Source: an uncultured Bacteroidota bacterium
GTDB lineage: Bacteria; Bacteroidota; Bacteroidia; Bacteroidales; P3
Reading direction: 5' to 3'
NCBI GenBank assembly: GCA_900545215.1
Contig: UQXW01000007.1
Span: 1 to 51,547 of the forward strand
Length of the DNA: 51,547 bases
Below, in pieces: positions 34,576 through 43,043 of this stretch; position 1 is the first letter of the stretch; every line of letters starts with the position of its first letter. The position numbers were made by a program, and so were the translations under genes. Under the pieces are notes generated by a model. The model saw nothing but the letters and a program-made list of their open reading frames with translations. It ran no database searches and was not told the DNA's origin.

Positions 34576-35136
34576 ATGAAACACATCACATTTTTGGCTT
34601 GTGCATTGCTCGGCATTTCGTTTGCCTCTTGCAGCCAGAACACAAAAGAATTAAAAACGATGGAAACACAGAAGAAAACATTGGTTGTCTATTTTTCGGC
34701 AACAGGAACGACAAAGGCAGCGGCAGAAAAGATTGCCAAAGCGACAAACGGAGATATTGCGGAGATAGAACCCGTCGAGGCTTACACCGATGCCGACCTC
34801 GATTGGCGTAACGACAAGTCCCGCAGCAGCGTGGAAATGAAAGATTCCAAGTCTCGTCCCGCATGCAAGCCGATTGACGTTAATCAATACGAGGTAATCT
34901 ACATCGGATTTCCGATTTGGTGGTATGAAGCACCAAGGATAATAAACTCTTTCATCGAAAGCAGCAACCTTGACGGCAAGACACTCGTTCCGTTTGCCAC
35001 ATCGGGCGGCAGCACCATTGCCAAATCCGAACAAAACCTCAAAAAGGCATATCCTTCCCTCAAATGGAAAGAAGGCAAGTTGTTGAACAACGTATCGCAA
35101 AAAGAATTGGAAGAATGGGTAAGAAAGTCTTTGTAA
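34576..35136 (+). CDS. Flavodoxin-family lipoprotein
   Basis: A 186-residue protein with a lipoprotein signal (ITFLACALLGISFASC, Cys at 19), so it is anchored outside the cytoplasm rather than being a soluble flavodoxin. The FMN phosphate loop is VVYFSATGTTKAAAEKIAK, followed by IYIGFPIWWYEAPRIINSFI and LVPFATSGGSTIAKSEQNL, which contact the isoalloxazine ring in the Flavodoxin_4 group. It is likely a low-potential electron carrier or quinone/substrate reductase partner. Its end overlaps the next gene by 22 bases. Confidence 0.88.
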   Translation: MKHITFLACALLGISFASCSQNTKELKTMETQKKTLVVYFSATGTTKAAAEKIAKATNGDIAEIEPVEAYTDADLDWRNDKSRSSVEMKDSKSRPACKPIDVNQYEVIYIGFPIWWYEAPRIINSFIESSNLDGKTLVPFATSGGSTIAKSEQNLKKAYPSLKWKEGKLLNNVSQKELEEWVRKSL

Positions 35137-35930
35137 TTTTATTGGTATTATCATCTTTTTCGGCCATGAGTCAGACAAAAGTAAAACAGACAGCAGGGCA
35201 TGATGCACTCGGAGAATTTGCTCCGGAGTTCGCCCACCTTAACGACAACGTACTTTTCGGAGAGGTATGGAGCAGAAACGACCTTCTGAGCCTGAGAGAC
35301 CGCAGTATGATTACCGTCACGGCTCTTGTCAGTCAGGGTTTGACCGACAGTTCGTTGCTTCACCACTTGCAATTTGCGAAAAAGAACGGTATCACCCGCA
35401 CAGAGATTGCCGAAATCATAACCCATGTTGCATTTTATGCCGGTTGGCCTAAGGCATGGGCTGCATTCAATCTTGCAAAAACGGTGTGGAATGAGGAAAG
35501 TTCCGATAATGACGCAAAGAACGAGTTTCAAAAAGAAATGATTTTCCCTATCGGAGAGCCGAACACCGCTTTCGAGAAGTACTTTACAGGCAAGAGTTAT
35601 CTTGCAAAGGTTTCCGATGAACAGGTAAGAGTGTCCAATGTTACCTTTGAGCCGGGTTGCCGCAACAACTGGCATATCCACAATGCGGACAAGGGAGGCG
35701 GTCAAATGCTTATAGGCGTTGCCGGACGCGGTTGGTATCAACAAGAAGGCATGCCGCCGCAAGAAATCCTCCCCGGTACGGTTATCCACATTCCGGCAGG
35801 CGTAAAACATTGGCACGGGGCTGCAAAAGACAGTTGGTTCGCCCACCTTGCCTTTGAAGTGGCAGGAGAAAATACTTCGACTCAATGGCTCGAAGCCGTA
35901 AGCGATGAACAATACGACAAAATCAGGTAA
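35115..35930 (+). CDS. Exported carboxymuconolactone decarboxylase - cupin fusion protein
   Basis: About 271 residues. A signal peptide (MGKKVFVILLVLSSFSAMSQ) is followed by a carboxymuconolactone decarboxylase domain (about 40-125: LRDRSMITVTALVSQGLTDS, ITRTEIAEIITHVAFYAGWP). It lacks the CxxC of AhpD peroxidases. A C-terminal cupin (about 165-255) has a metal-binding pattern in WHIHNADKGGGQMLIGVAGR and IPAGVKHWHGAAKDSW. The substrate is unknown; families of this type act on small lactones or peroxides. The start ATG inside the flavodoxin gene gives the complete signal peptide. The DXS-like gene follows after 3 bases. Confidence 0.87.
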   Translation: MGKKVFVILLVLSSFSAMSQTKVKQTAGHDALGEFAPEFAHLNDNVLFGEVWSRNDLLSLRDRSMITVTALVSQGLTDSSLLHHLQFAKKNGITRTEIAEIITHVAFYAGWPKAWAAFNLAKTVWNEESSDNDAKNEFQKEMIFPIGEPNTAFEKYFTGKSYLAKVSDEQVRVSNVTFEPGCRNNWHIHNADKGGGQMLIGVAGRGWYQQEGMPPQEILPGTVIHIPAGVKHWHGAAKDSWFAHLAFEVAGENTSTQWLEAVSDEQYDKIR

Positions 35931-35933
35931 ATC

Positions 35934-37691
35934 ATGAAATATATCGATAAGATAAAGTCCCCGGCAGACCTTAAAAAGCTTCCGGTGGCAGAACTTGACG
36001 AACTTGCCGCCGAAATCCGCACCTTGCTCATCACCAAGTTGAGCGAACATGGCGGACACTGCGGACCGAACCTCGGAATGGTCGAGGCAACCATTGCAAT
36101 GCACTATGTTTTCAATTCTCCGGAGGACAAAATCGTCTTCGACGTTTCTCACCAGAGCTATCCGCACAAAATGCTTACCGGAAGAGCCGAGGCTTTCATG
36201 TCTCCGGAGCATTACGATGACGTTTCTGGCTATACGGAGCCTTCTGAAAGCGAACATGATCACTTTATAATCGGTCATACCTCCACATCGGTCAGCCTTG
36301 CAGGCGGATTGGCAAAAGGAAGAGACCTCAAAGGTGGGAAGAACAACGTTATAGCCGTGATTGGAGACGGTTCTTTGAGCGGAGGAGAAGCTCTCGAAGG
36401 TTTGGATTGGGCATCGGAATTGCGTTCCAACTTCATAATTGTGGTAAATGACAATCAGATGTCGATAGCAGAGAACCACGGCGGATTGTATCGAAACCTC
36501 AAAGAACTCAGAGACACCGACGGCAAATGCCAAAACAATCTTTTCCGCTCCATGGGGCTTGACTATATGTATGTTGGCAAGGGTAACGACATTCCGACGC
36601 TCATCGAGGCTTTCCGAAAGGTGAAAGGCACGGATCACCCTGTCGTCGTACATATCAATACCGTCAAAGGCAAGGGCTATACACCGGCTGAAACGGACAA
36701 AGAATGCTGGCATTGGAGTGCTCCGTTCGATATTGCAACGGGAGAGTTGAAAAACGCAGGTAGTGCGGAGACTTACGACGAACTCACAGCTACTCATATC
36801 CTTCAACTAATGAAAGAGGATAAGGAAGTATGCGCAATCACAGCCGGAACGCCGGGGGTGTGGGCTTGGACACCAGAAAGACGAAAGGCGGCAGGCAAGC
36901 AGTTCATCGATGTGGGTATAGCCGAGGAGCATGCGGTGGCATTGGCTTCCGGCATAGCCAAGGCAGGCGGCAAACCGATATTCGGCGTATGCAGTTCGTT
37001 CATTCAAAGAACCTACGACCAGCTTTCGCAAGACCTTTGCATAAACAACAGCCCCGCAACCATACTCGTACTTTGGGGTTCGCTCTCCTCGATGAACGAT
37101 GTTACCCATTTATGCCACTTCGACATACCTTTACTATCGAATATTCCCAACCTCGTATATCTGGCACCGACAAACAAGGAAGAATACCTTGCAATGTTGG
37201 ACTGGAGCCTCGAATACAAAGAACACCCTGTCGCAATACGCGAACCGTTCGGCATCACGACCCCTGCCAACCGTCCCGTAGCCACGGATTATTCCGAACT
37301 GAATCGATATGAACTTGTCAAAAAAGGAAGAGATGTGGCAATCATTGCGGCAGGCAACTTCTTTGCACTCGGCGAAGCAACATGCGAGATGTTGAAAGCG
37401 AAGAATATGGGGGCAACTCTCATCAATCCGAGATTTATCAGCGGCATAGATACCGAATTGATGGAGAAACTTAAAGCAGACCACCGCATTGTCGTAACGC
37501 TTGAAGACGGAGCATTATCAGGCGGCTTCGGCGAAAAGATAGCACGCTACTTCGGCAATTCGGACATGAAAGTTCTCTGTTATGGAGCGAGAAAAGAATT
37601 CGTCGATCGCTACAATTTCGCAGACTTTCTCGCCTCCAACCGATTGCGAGAAGACTTGATAACGGAAGATATTCTATCTCTATGCAAATAG
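35934..37691 (+). CDS. DXS-like thiamine-diphosphate transketolase family protein
   Basis: A 585-residue protein related to 1-deoxy-D-xylulose-5-phosphate synthase. It keeps HGGHCGPNLGMVEATIAMHY, DVSHQSYPHKMLTGR, the ThDP/Mg motif GDGSLSGGEALE through VVNDNQMSIAE, and the catalytic-Glu region DVGIAEEHAVALASGIA. In place of the DRAG loop of true DXS (DRAGxxGxDGxTHxG) it has VLWGSLSSMNDVTHLCHFDI, and it is about 35 residues shorter than E. coli DXS. This places it in a DXS-like paralogue group rather than the main isoprenoid enzyme. It has no signal peptide, unlike its two operon partners. Its acceptor substrate is unknown. Confidence 0.87.
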   Translation: MKYIDKIKSPADLKKLPVAELDELAAEIRTLLITKLSEHGGHCGPNLGMVEATIAMHYVFNSPEDKIVFDVSHQSYPHKMLTGRAEAFMSPEHYDDVSGYTEPSESEHDHFIIGHTSTSVSLAGGLAKGRDLKGGKNNVIAVIGDGSLSGGEALEGLDWASELRSNFIIVVNDNQMSIAENHGGLYRNLKELRDTDGKCQNNLFRSMGLDYMYVGKGNDIPTLIEAFRKVKGTDHPVVVHINTVKGKGYTPAETDKECWHWSAPFDIATGELKNAGSAETYDELTATHILQLMKEDKEVCAITAGTPGVWAWTPERRKAAGKQFIDVGIAEEHAVALASGIAKAGGKPIFGVCSSFIQRTYDQLSQDLCINNSPATILVLWGSLSSMNDVTHLCHFDIPLLSNIPNLVYLAPTNKEEYLAMLDWSLEYKEHPVAIREPFGITTPANRPVATDYSELNRYELVKKGRDVAIIAAGNFFALGEATCEMLKAKNMGATLINPRFISGIDTELMEKLKADHRIVVTLEDGALSGGFGEKIARYFGNSDMKVLCYGARKEFVDRYNFADFLASNRLREDLITEDILSLCK

Positions 37692-37711
37692 CAAGGCGAA
37701 AACAAAAAACG

Positions 37712-37749
37712 AGGCAGGGATTTCAATCAAAAATCCCTGCCTTATTTTT
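37712..37749 (+). terminator. Terminator of the AraC-flavodoxin operon
   Basis: AGGCAGGGATTT (37712-37723) and AAATCCCTGCCT (37731-37742) form a perfect 12-bp stem with a 7-base loop, followed by TATTTTTTT. It lies 20 bases after the stop of the DXS-like gene. Confidence 0.85.
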
Positions 37750-37792
37750 TTGCATGAAAAGCTTACATACTCAGCACACTTACAAAGCATTT

Positions 37793-37873
37793 TCCGAAAC
37801 GCCGTTTGGTGAAATTCTTTCGGCGGAAGAAAAAATTCTTCCGCCGTTTCAATCAAGCGAAACGGCGTTCGGT
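37793..37873. repeat. GCCG palindromic repeat, copy G
   Basis: GAAACGCCGTTTGG, GAAATTCTTTCGGCGG, AAGAAAAAATTCTTCCGCCG and GAAACGGCGTTCGG. The inner pair can form a long hairpin (CGGCGGAAGAA and TTCTTCCGCCG). It lies directly after the operon terminator and before the rlmI promoter. Confidence 0.75.
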
Positions 37874-37885
37874 TTTCGTTGTTAT

Positions 37886-37916
37886 TTGCAGAGGTTGCGA
37901 AAATGCTTACCTTTGC
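37886..37916 (+). promoter_or_regulatory. Promoter upstream of rlmI
   Basis: TTTG, 19 bases, then TACCTTTG. The rlmI ATG lies about 97 bases downstream, leaving a fairly long leader. Confidence 0.55.
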
Positions 37917-38012
37917 AGATGCGAATGTTCAATCGGTATTGTCATGAACACAAGGGATAATACGGAAAGATTGTAAGCGTAAGTCAACACTGAATTTTTT
38001 AATTGTAAACTT

Positions 38013-39212
38013 ATGGATAAGATGAATGTAAAGCAGGCAATACTTCTCGATGGTAAGGAGAAATCTCTTTCCCGCAGGCATCCGTGGTTGTTTTCCGGTG
38101 CTTTGAAGAGTGTGGAGAAAGGTGTACAGGAAGGTGATGTGGTGAGGGTATTCTCGAACAAGGGCGATTTTCTCTGCGTCGGTCTGTGGCAAAGCGGAAG
38201 CATCGCAATCAAGATATTGAGTTTTGAAGATGTGGAGATAAATTACGGCTTTATGGTCGAAAGGGTGCGGAAGGCTGTGGAATTGAGGCGTCTTTGCGGA
38301 TTGTTCGATGACGGGGATACGACAATTTTCAGACTTGTCAACGGCGAGGGCGACTTTCTGCCGTCTCTTATTGCCGATTACTATGAAGGGTTGGTCGTTT
38401 TGCAGTTTCACTCGGTGGGAATGTGGCGATTGAGAGAGGAGATTGTCGGAGCATTCAAAGAGGTGTTGCAGTCGGATTGCAAGGCTGTGTTTTCCAAGTC
38501 CTCTTCCACCTTACCGAAACAAAGCGGCATAAGTGCCAAGGACGAGTTCCTTTTCGGCTCTCTTCCGGAGGATTGGTTCGCAAAGGAAAACGGTTTGACA
38601 TACCGCATAGATTATGCCATGGGACAGAAGACCGGCTTTTTCATCGACCAAAGGGAGAACCGCCGATTGGTCGGTGAATATGCCAAAGGCAAAAGAGTGT
38701 TGAATGCTTTCGCTTATACGGGAGGTTTTTCGCTCTCTGCTCTCAAAGGTATGGCGAAAGAGGTTGTCAGTTTGGATATTTCGGCAAGGGCGGTGGAGAT
38801 TTGCGAAAAGAATGCTGAGATGAATTTTCCGCAAAGCAATGTTCACCGCGGAGAAGTCGCCGATGTATTGGATTATCTCGACACTTTGGAAAAAGGACGC
38901 TTCGACTTGATAATCTTGGATCCGCCTGCCTTTGCCAAGCATCAGCGAAACCTGCAACAGGCTCTCAAAGGTTACAGAGCCATCAACCAAAAGGCTATGG
39001 AGAAAATAGCAAGCGGAGGATTGCTGTTCACCTTTTCTTGTTCGCAAGCGGTAAGTAAAGACGACTTTGCCACCATGCTTTTCAGCTGTGCAGCCCTCTC
39101 GGGCAGAAAAGTCCGCATAATAAAGCAACTTGCCGCAGGTTGCGACCACCCTCAAAGTATCTTCCACCCCGAAGGCGGCTATCTGAAAGGCACGCTGCTT
39201 TATGTGGAATAG
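38013..39212 (+). CDS. rlmI: 23S rRNA (cytosine-C5)-methyltransferase RlmI family
   Basis: This family uses SAM to form 5-methylcytosine in 23S rRNA (C1962 in E. coli). The 399-residue protein has an N-terminal PUA domain (KSLSRRHPWLFSGALKSVEK), a linker beta-hairpin domain, and a Rossmann methyltransferase with GQKTGFFIDQRENRRL (about 207-222), VLNAFAYTGGFSLSALKG (about 229-246), LIILDPPAFAKHQ (about 302-314) and the catalytic Cys in LLFTFSCSQAVSKDDF (about 336-351). A second ATG four codons in is an equally good start. It appears to be a single-gene unit. Confidence 0.9.
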   Translation: MDKMNVKQAILLDGKEKSLSRRHPWLFSGALKSVEKGVQEGDVVRVFSNKGDFLCVGLWQSGSIAIKILSFEDVEINYGFMVERVRKAVELRRLCGLFDDGDTTIFRLVNGEGDFLPSLIADYYEGLVVLQFHSVGMWRLREEIVGAFKEVLQSDCKAVFSKSSSTLPKQSGISAKDEFLFGSLPEDWFAKENGLTYRIDYAMGQKTGFFIDQRENRRLVGEYAKGKRVLNAFAYTGGFSLSALKGMAKEVVSLDISARAVEICEKNAEMNFPQSNVHRGEVADVLDYLDTLEKGRFDLIILDPPAFAKHQRNLQQALKGYRAINQKAMEKIASGGLLFTFSCSQAVSKDDFATMLFSCAALSGRKVRIIKQLAAGCDHPQSIFHPEGGYLKGTLLYVE

Positions 39213-39235
39213 GGAAATGGAGATTTTGCGATGGT

Positions 39236-39267
39236 TTTGTTCGTTTTCCGATTTCTTCGTACCTTTG
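39236..39267 (+). promoter_or_regulatory. Promoter of mscL
   Basis: TTTG, 20 bases, then TACCTTTG. The ATG of mscL lies 28 bases downstream. Confidence 0.6.
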
Positions 39268-39294
39268 CGGTATCGGTAAGAAAGGATTGAGGAT

Positions 39295-39720
39295 ATGAAA
39301 GTGAGAAAGGTGATAGATGATTTCAAGGCTTTTGCAATCAAAGGTAACATGATAGACATGGCTGTCGGTATTATCATCGGCGGAGCCTTCGGAAAGATTA
39401 TCACTTCCTTGGTGAATGATGTGATAATGCCTGTTTTGGGCCTGTTGGTCGGCGGAGTGAACTTCACGGATTTGAAATTGACATTGAAGGAAGCTGTTTT
39501 CGAGGCAGGCAAAGAGGTGTCACCGGCTGTTACTCTCAATATCGGCAACTTCATTCAGGTGATTTTCGATTTCCTTGTGGTGGCTTTGGCGATATTTTTC
39601 TTCATTCGCCTCTTGGGTAAGTTGAAACGAAAGAAGGAAATGAAAGTTGTCGAGCCTGAAAAACCGAGTGCGGAAGTGAAATTGCTGGAAGAAATCCGCG
39701 ATATTCTGAAAAACAAGTAG
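39295..39720 (+). CDS. mscL: Large-conductance mechanosensitive channel MscL
   Basis: MscL is a homopentameric inner-membrane channel that opens under membrane tension to release solutes on hypo-osmotic shock. The 141-residue protein has the N-terminal amphipathic helix (VRKVIDDFKAFAIKGNMIDM), the pore helix AVGIIIGGAFGKIITSLVND with the glycine pattern of the gate, IMPVLGLLVGGVNFTDLK, a second membrane helix (VIFDFLVVALAIFFFIRLL) and the cytoplasmic C-terminal helix (VKLLEEIRDILK). Length is normal. It is a single-gene unit with its own promoter and terminator. Confidence 0.95.
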   Translation: MKVRKVIDDFKAFAIKGNMIDMAVGIIIGGAFGKIITSLVNDVIMPVLGLLVGGVNFTDLKLTLKEAVFEAGKEVSPAVTLNIGNFIQVIFDFLVVALAIFFFIRLLGKLKRKKEMKVVEPEKPSAEVKLLEEIRDILKNK

Positions 39721-39761
39721 CGATAAGCTCGCTTTTCATTTTATTTTGTTTGATGTTGATG

Positions 39762-39790
39762 CGGGAAACGGTTGTTTCCCGTTTCTTTTT
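39762..39790 (+). terminator. Terminator of mscL
   Basis: CGGGAAAC (39762-39769) and GTTTCCCG (39774-39781) form an 8-bp stem around GGTT, followed by TTTCTTTTT. Confidence 0.75.
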
Positions 39791-39935
39791 GCGTTTCTAT
39801 ATTTTGCTTTTGATGATTACTTGTCGAATTTCGTGGTATCGGTAATCGATTTCGGCATTTATATGATTTGACCCCCTGTTTCAATCGGAGTTTGACGCGT
39901 TTTCAATCGACTTTTCACAAAAATACATCTGCAAA

Positions 39936-39966
39936 TTTGCGGTATTGCGTATTTTTGCTATCTTTG
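39936..39966 (+). promoter_or_regulatory. Promoter of glutamine synthetase
   Basis: TTTG, 19 bases, then TATCTTTG, 29 bases before the chosen ATG. This placement argues against the longer upstream frame, which begins inside the promoter. Confidence 0.6.
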
Positions 39967-39995
39967 CATTCCGAAATCATATAATCTATATCGAA

Positions 39996-42185
39996 ATGTC
40001 AAAGTTCAGATTCATGGCTCTTCAAGAGTTGGCAGGACATAGACCCTTGGAGGTTAAGGAAACGGCGGGTGAAATGCCGGATTACTACGGTTGCAGGGTG
40101 TTCAACAGGAAAAACATGTTGCGTTATCTGCCTTTGAGAACGGTGGAAGCGATTGATTCGGCAATCGATAACGGCGGTGCCATTTCGCAGGAAGAGGCAG
40201 ACTTGGTTGCAAACGGCATGTTGGCGTGGGCAAAAGATAATTCGGTAACGCATTACACGCATTGGTTTCAGCCATTGACCGACGGGACGGCGGAGAAGCA
40301 TGATTCGTTCATAGAATTTGCAAAGGACGGGTTGCCCATAGAACGTTTTTCGGGTAAGGTTTTGGTGCAACAGGAGCCTGATGCGAGTTCTTTTCCGAGC
40401 GGAGGACTGCGGAATACGTTCGAGGCACGGGGTTATACGGCTTGGGATATTTCGTCTCCGGCTTTCATCGTGGAGGATACGTTGTGCATTCCGACCATTT
40501 TCATATCCTATACAGGAGAAGCATTGGATTACAAAACCCCTCTTTTGAAGGCTCTTGCGGCGGTTGACAAAGCGGCAACGAGGGTTTGCAGATTATTTGA
40601 TAAGAATGTGAACAGGGTAACGGCACAACTGGGTTGGGAACAGGAGTATTTCCTCGTGGATAACGCTCTTTTCAGAGCCAGACCCGACCTTTGCCTGACA
40701 GGGAGGACGCTTATGGGGCATTCCTCTGCAAAGGAACAGCAGTTGGATGACCATTATTTCGGATCGATTCCAAGCAGGGTAACGGCGTTTATGAAGGAAT
40801 TGGAGGTGGAATGTCATAAATTGGGAGTACCAATCAAGACAAGACATAACGAGGTTGCCCCGAATCAATTCGAGATTGCCCCGATTTACGAAGAGTGTAA
40901 CCTTGCCAACGATCACAATCAGCTGGTTATGGATTTGATGAAGAGGATTGCATTGCGTCATAACTTCAATGTACTGTTCCACGAAAAGCCTTTCCAAAGC
41001 GTAAACGGCAGCGGCAAGCATAATAATTGGTCTTTGACGACGAACACAGGGGTGAATTTGTTCGCTCCAGGAAAGAATCCTATGGGGAATATGCTGTTTT
41101 TGACCTTCATAATCAACGTAATGATGATGGTTTATCGCAATCAGGATTTGATAAGAGCTTCGATTATGAGTGCTACAAACAACAGAAGGTTGGGGGCAAA
41201 CGAGGCTCCGCCTGCCATTCTCTCCGTTTTCTTGGGCAGCAGTCTTACGAATATGTTGGAGAAACTTGAAAAGGAGGTGTCTAACTCGAAGATGACGCCT
41301 GAGGAAAAGACGGCTTTGAAACTTGGAATCGGCAGAATACCGGAGATACTTCTCGATAACACGGACAGAAACCGCACTTCTCCATTTGCATTTACAGGAA
41401 ACAGGTTCGAGTTTCGGGCTGTCGGCTCGTCGGCAAACTGTGCTGCGTCCATGATTGTGATAAATGCCGCCATGGCAAGGCAGTTGAACGGTTTCGCAAC
41501 GGCGGTCGAGGAAATGATTTCGCAGGGAATGAACCGTGATGAGGCTGTTTTCAAGGAATTGAAACGCATAATAAAAGAGAGTAAGGGTGTTTGCTTCGAG
41601 GGAGACGGCTATTCCAAACAGTGGGAGGAAGAATCCAAAAGACGAAAGCTCACGAACATAAACTCCGTACCCGAGGCGTTATTGAAATACGAGGATGCGG
41701 CGGCGAAGGACGTCCTTTTGGGAGAGAGAATCTTCACTCCGGCAGAGTTGAGCAGCAGAGTGGATGTGGAAATGGAGAAATACGTGAAGAAAATCCAGAT
41801 AGAGTCGCGAGTTTTGGGCGATTTGACGATAAATCACATTATTCCGGCAGCCGTGGCGTATGAAAACATATTGTTGGACAACGTCGTGAAGATGAAAAAC
41901 GTCTTTTCGGAGACCGAATACGAGAGATTGACATGCAAACGCAGGGATTTGATTGTGGAAATTCAGGAAAGGATAGACGCTTTGAAAAAATTAGTGCATG
42001 AAATGACCGAGGCGAGAAAATATTGCAACAATCTACACTCTGTGAGAGCGAAGGCGTTGGCATATAGTGAGAGGGTTGATTGTTATTTGGATAAAATCAG
42101 AGAGCATATCGATACTTTGGAGATGAATATCGACAATGAGATATGGCCGTTGCCCAAATACAGAGAACTGTTGTTCACGAGGTAA
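39996..42185 (+). CDS. glnN: Glutamine synthetase type III
   Basis: It makes glutamine from glutamate, ammonia and ATP. The 729-residue length and sequence match the type III group found in Bacteroidota, which forms dodecamers unlike type I. Visible features are the N-terminal segment MSKFRFMALQELAGHRPLEV, PSGGLRNTFEARGYTAWDIS, the catalytic core AQLGWEQEYFLVDNALFRAR, KTRHNEVAPNQFEIAPIYEE, and ANDHNQLVMDLMKRIALRHN, and FAFTGNRFEFRAVGSSANCA. The C-terminal 150 or so residues are helical. No ammonium transporter or PII gene is next to it. The ATG fits the promoter spacing. Confidence 0.94.
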   Translation: MSKFRFMALQELAGHRPLEVKETAGEMPDYYGCRVFNRKNMLRYLPLRTVEAIDSAIDNGGAISQEEADLVANGMLAWAKDNSVTHYTHWFQPLTDGTAEKHDSFIEFAKDGLPIERFSGKVLVQQEPDASSFPSGGLRNTFEARGYTAWDISSPAFIVEDTLCIPTIFISYTGEALDYKTPLLKALAAVDKAATRVCRLFDKNVNRVTAQLGWEQEYFLVDNALFRARPDLCLTGRTLMGHSSAKEQQLDDHYFGSIPSRVTAFMKELEVECHKLGVPIKTRHNEVAPNQFEIAPIYEECNLANDHNQLVMDLMKRIALRHNFNVLFHEKPFQSVNGSGKHNNWSLTTNTGVNLFAPGKNPMGNMLFLTFIINVMMMVYRNQDLIRASIMSATNNRRLGANEAPPAILSVFLGSSLTNMLEKLEKEVSNSKMTPEEKTALKLGIGRIPEILLDNTDRNRTSPFAFTGNRFEFRAVGSSANCAASMIVINAAMARQLNGFATAVEEMISQGMNRDEAVFKELKRIIKESKGVCFEGDGYSKQWEEESKRRKLTNINSVPEALLKYEDAAAKDVLLGERIFTPAELSSRVDVEMEKYVKKIQIESRVLGDLTINHIIPAAVAYENILLDNVVKMKNVFSETEYERLTCKRRDLIVEIQERIDALKKLVHEMTEARKYCNNLHSVRAKALAYSERVDCYLDKIREHIDTLEMNIDNEIWPLPKYRELLFTR

Positions 42186-42253
42186 TTCCGCCATGTGGAA
42201 AGTAATGTGCAAAAAAACCGCTTGGAGGATTTGTATGGGACGGATTTTCTTTG

Positions 42254-42261
42254 TAATTTCG
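42254..42261 (+). promoter_or_regulatory. Possible -7 element of the gldFG operon
   Basis: TAATTTCG matches TAnnTTTG at seven of eight bases and lies 27 bases before the gldF ATG. Confidence 0.3.
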
Positions 42262-42288
42262 CAAACCGATAAATAACGAAAGGACAGT

Positions 42289-43026
42289 ATGTTTGTACTT
42301 TACAGAAAGGAGTTGATGTCTTTCCTCTCTTCAATCATAGGATACCTGATAATAATCGTCTTTTTGATTGCAAACGGTTTGTTTTTGTGGGTTGTCAGAG
42401 GAGAAACCAACGTTTTGGATTACGGAGTGGCAGGTTTGGACGGCTTATTCATCTTGGCACCTTGGGTTTTTCTCTTTCTCATTCCTGCAATTACCATGAA
42501 AATGTTTGCCGAAGAGAAAAAGAACGGAACGATAGAGCTGCTTTTGACCAAGCCTTTGAACGATATGTCGATTATAACGGCCAAATTCCTCGCCGGAGTC
42601 AGCCTTGTGGTGGTATCGGTTCTGCCTACACTAATATATATATTGGCGGTTTATCAACTCGGATTGCCGAAAGGCAACTTGGATTTGGGCAGTATAGCGG
42701 GTTCATACATAGGTCTGGTATTTTTAGGAGCCGTTTTCGTGGCGGTAGGCGTCTTCTGCTCCTCGCTGACCGATAATCAGATAGTCGCATTCGTCCTCTC
42801 TGTATTTCTGTGTGCGTTCATGTATATAGGATTCGAGTATATGTCTCGTATTCCTTTCCTTTCGAATGCGGATTTGTTCATTCGTTCGTTGGGAATCAAT
42901 CATCACTACACTTCAATCAGCAGAGGCGTGGTAGATAGCAGGGATATTATATATTACTTGAGTGCAATAGGATTTTATATGTTGCTTACCAAGTTGAGTT
43001 TGGAGAGTAGAAATTGGGAAAAGTAA
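42289..43026 (+). CDS. gldF: Gliding-associated ABC transporter permease GldF
   Basis: GldF is the permease subunit of an ABC transporter (with GldA and GldG) needed for gliding in some Bacteroidota. The 245-residue protein has six membrane segments of the ABC-2 permease type. It starts MFVLYRKELMSFLSSIIGYL and carries MKMFAEEKKNGTIELLLTKP, the typical ABC-2 coupling region, at about residues 70-90. It overlaps the start region of gldG. The ATPase gldA is not in the window. It is the first gene of the run gldF, gldG, DUF4340, dnaN. Confidence 0.9.
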   Translation: MFVLYRKELMSFLSSIIGYLIIIVFLIANGLFLWVVRGETNVLDYGVAGLDGLFILAPWVFLFLIPAITMKMFAEEKKNGTIELLLTKPLNDMSIITAKFLAGVSLVVVSVLPTLIYILAVYQLGLPKGNLDLGSIAGSYIGLVFLGAVFVAVGVFCSSLTDNQIVAFVLSVFLCAFMYIGFEYMSRIPFLSNADLFIRSLGINHHYTSISRGVVDSRDIIYYLSAIGFYMLLTKLSLESRNWEK

Positions 43027-43043
43027 GAGGGAGAGCAGTGAAA

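Noticed and set aside
35151..36806. Long minus-strand open frame (551 codons) opposite the CMD-cupin and DXS-like genes
   Set aside because: It is antisense to two genes with clear domains; the translation has no recognisable motif, and the frame is open because of codon bias on the other strand.
39945..39995. Longer glutamine synthetase start
   Set aside because: The upstream codons overlap the TATCTTTG promoter box, so they are not in the message.
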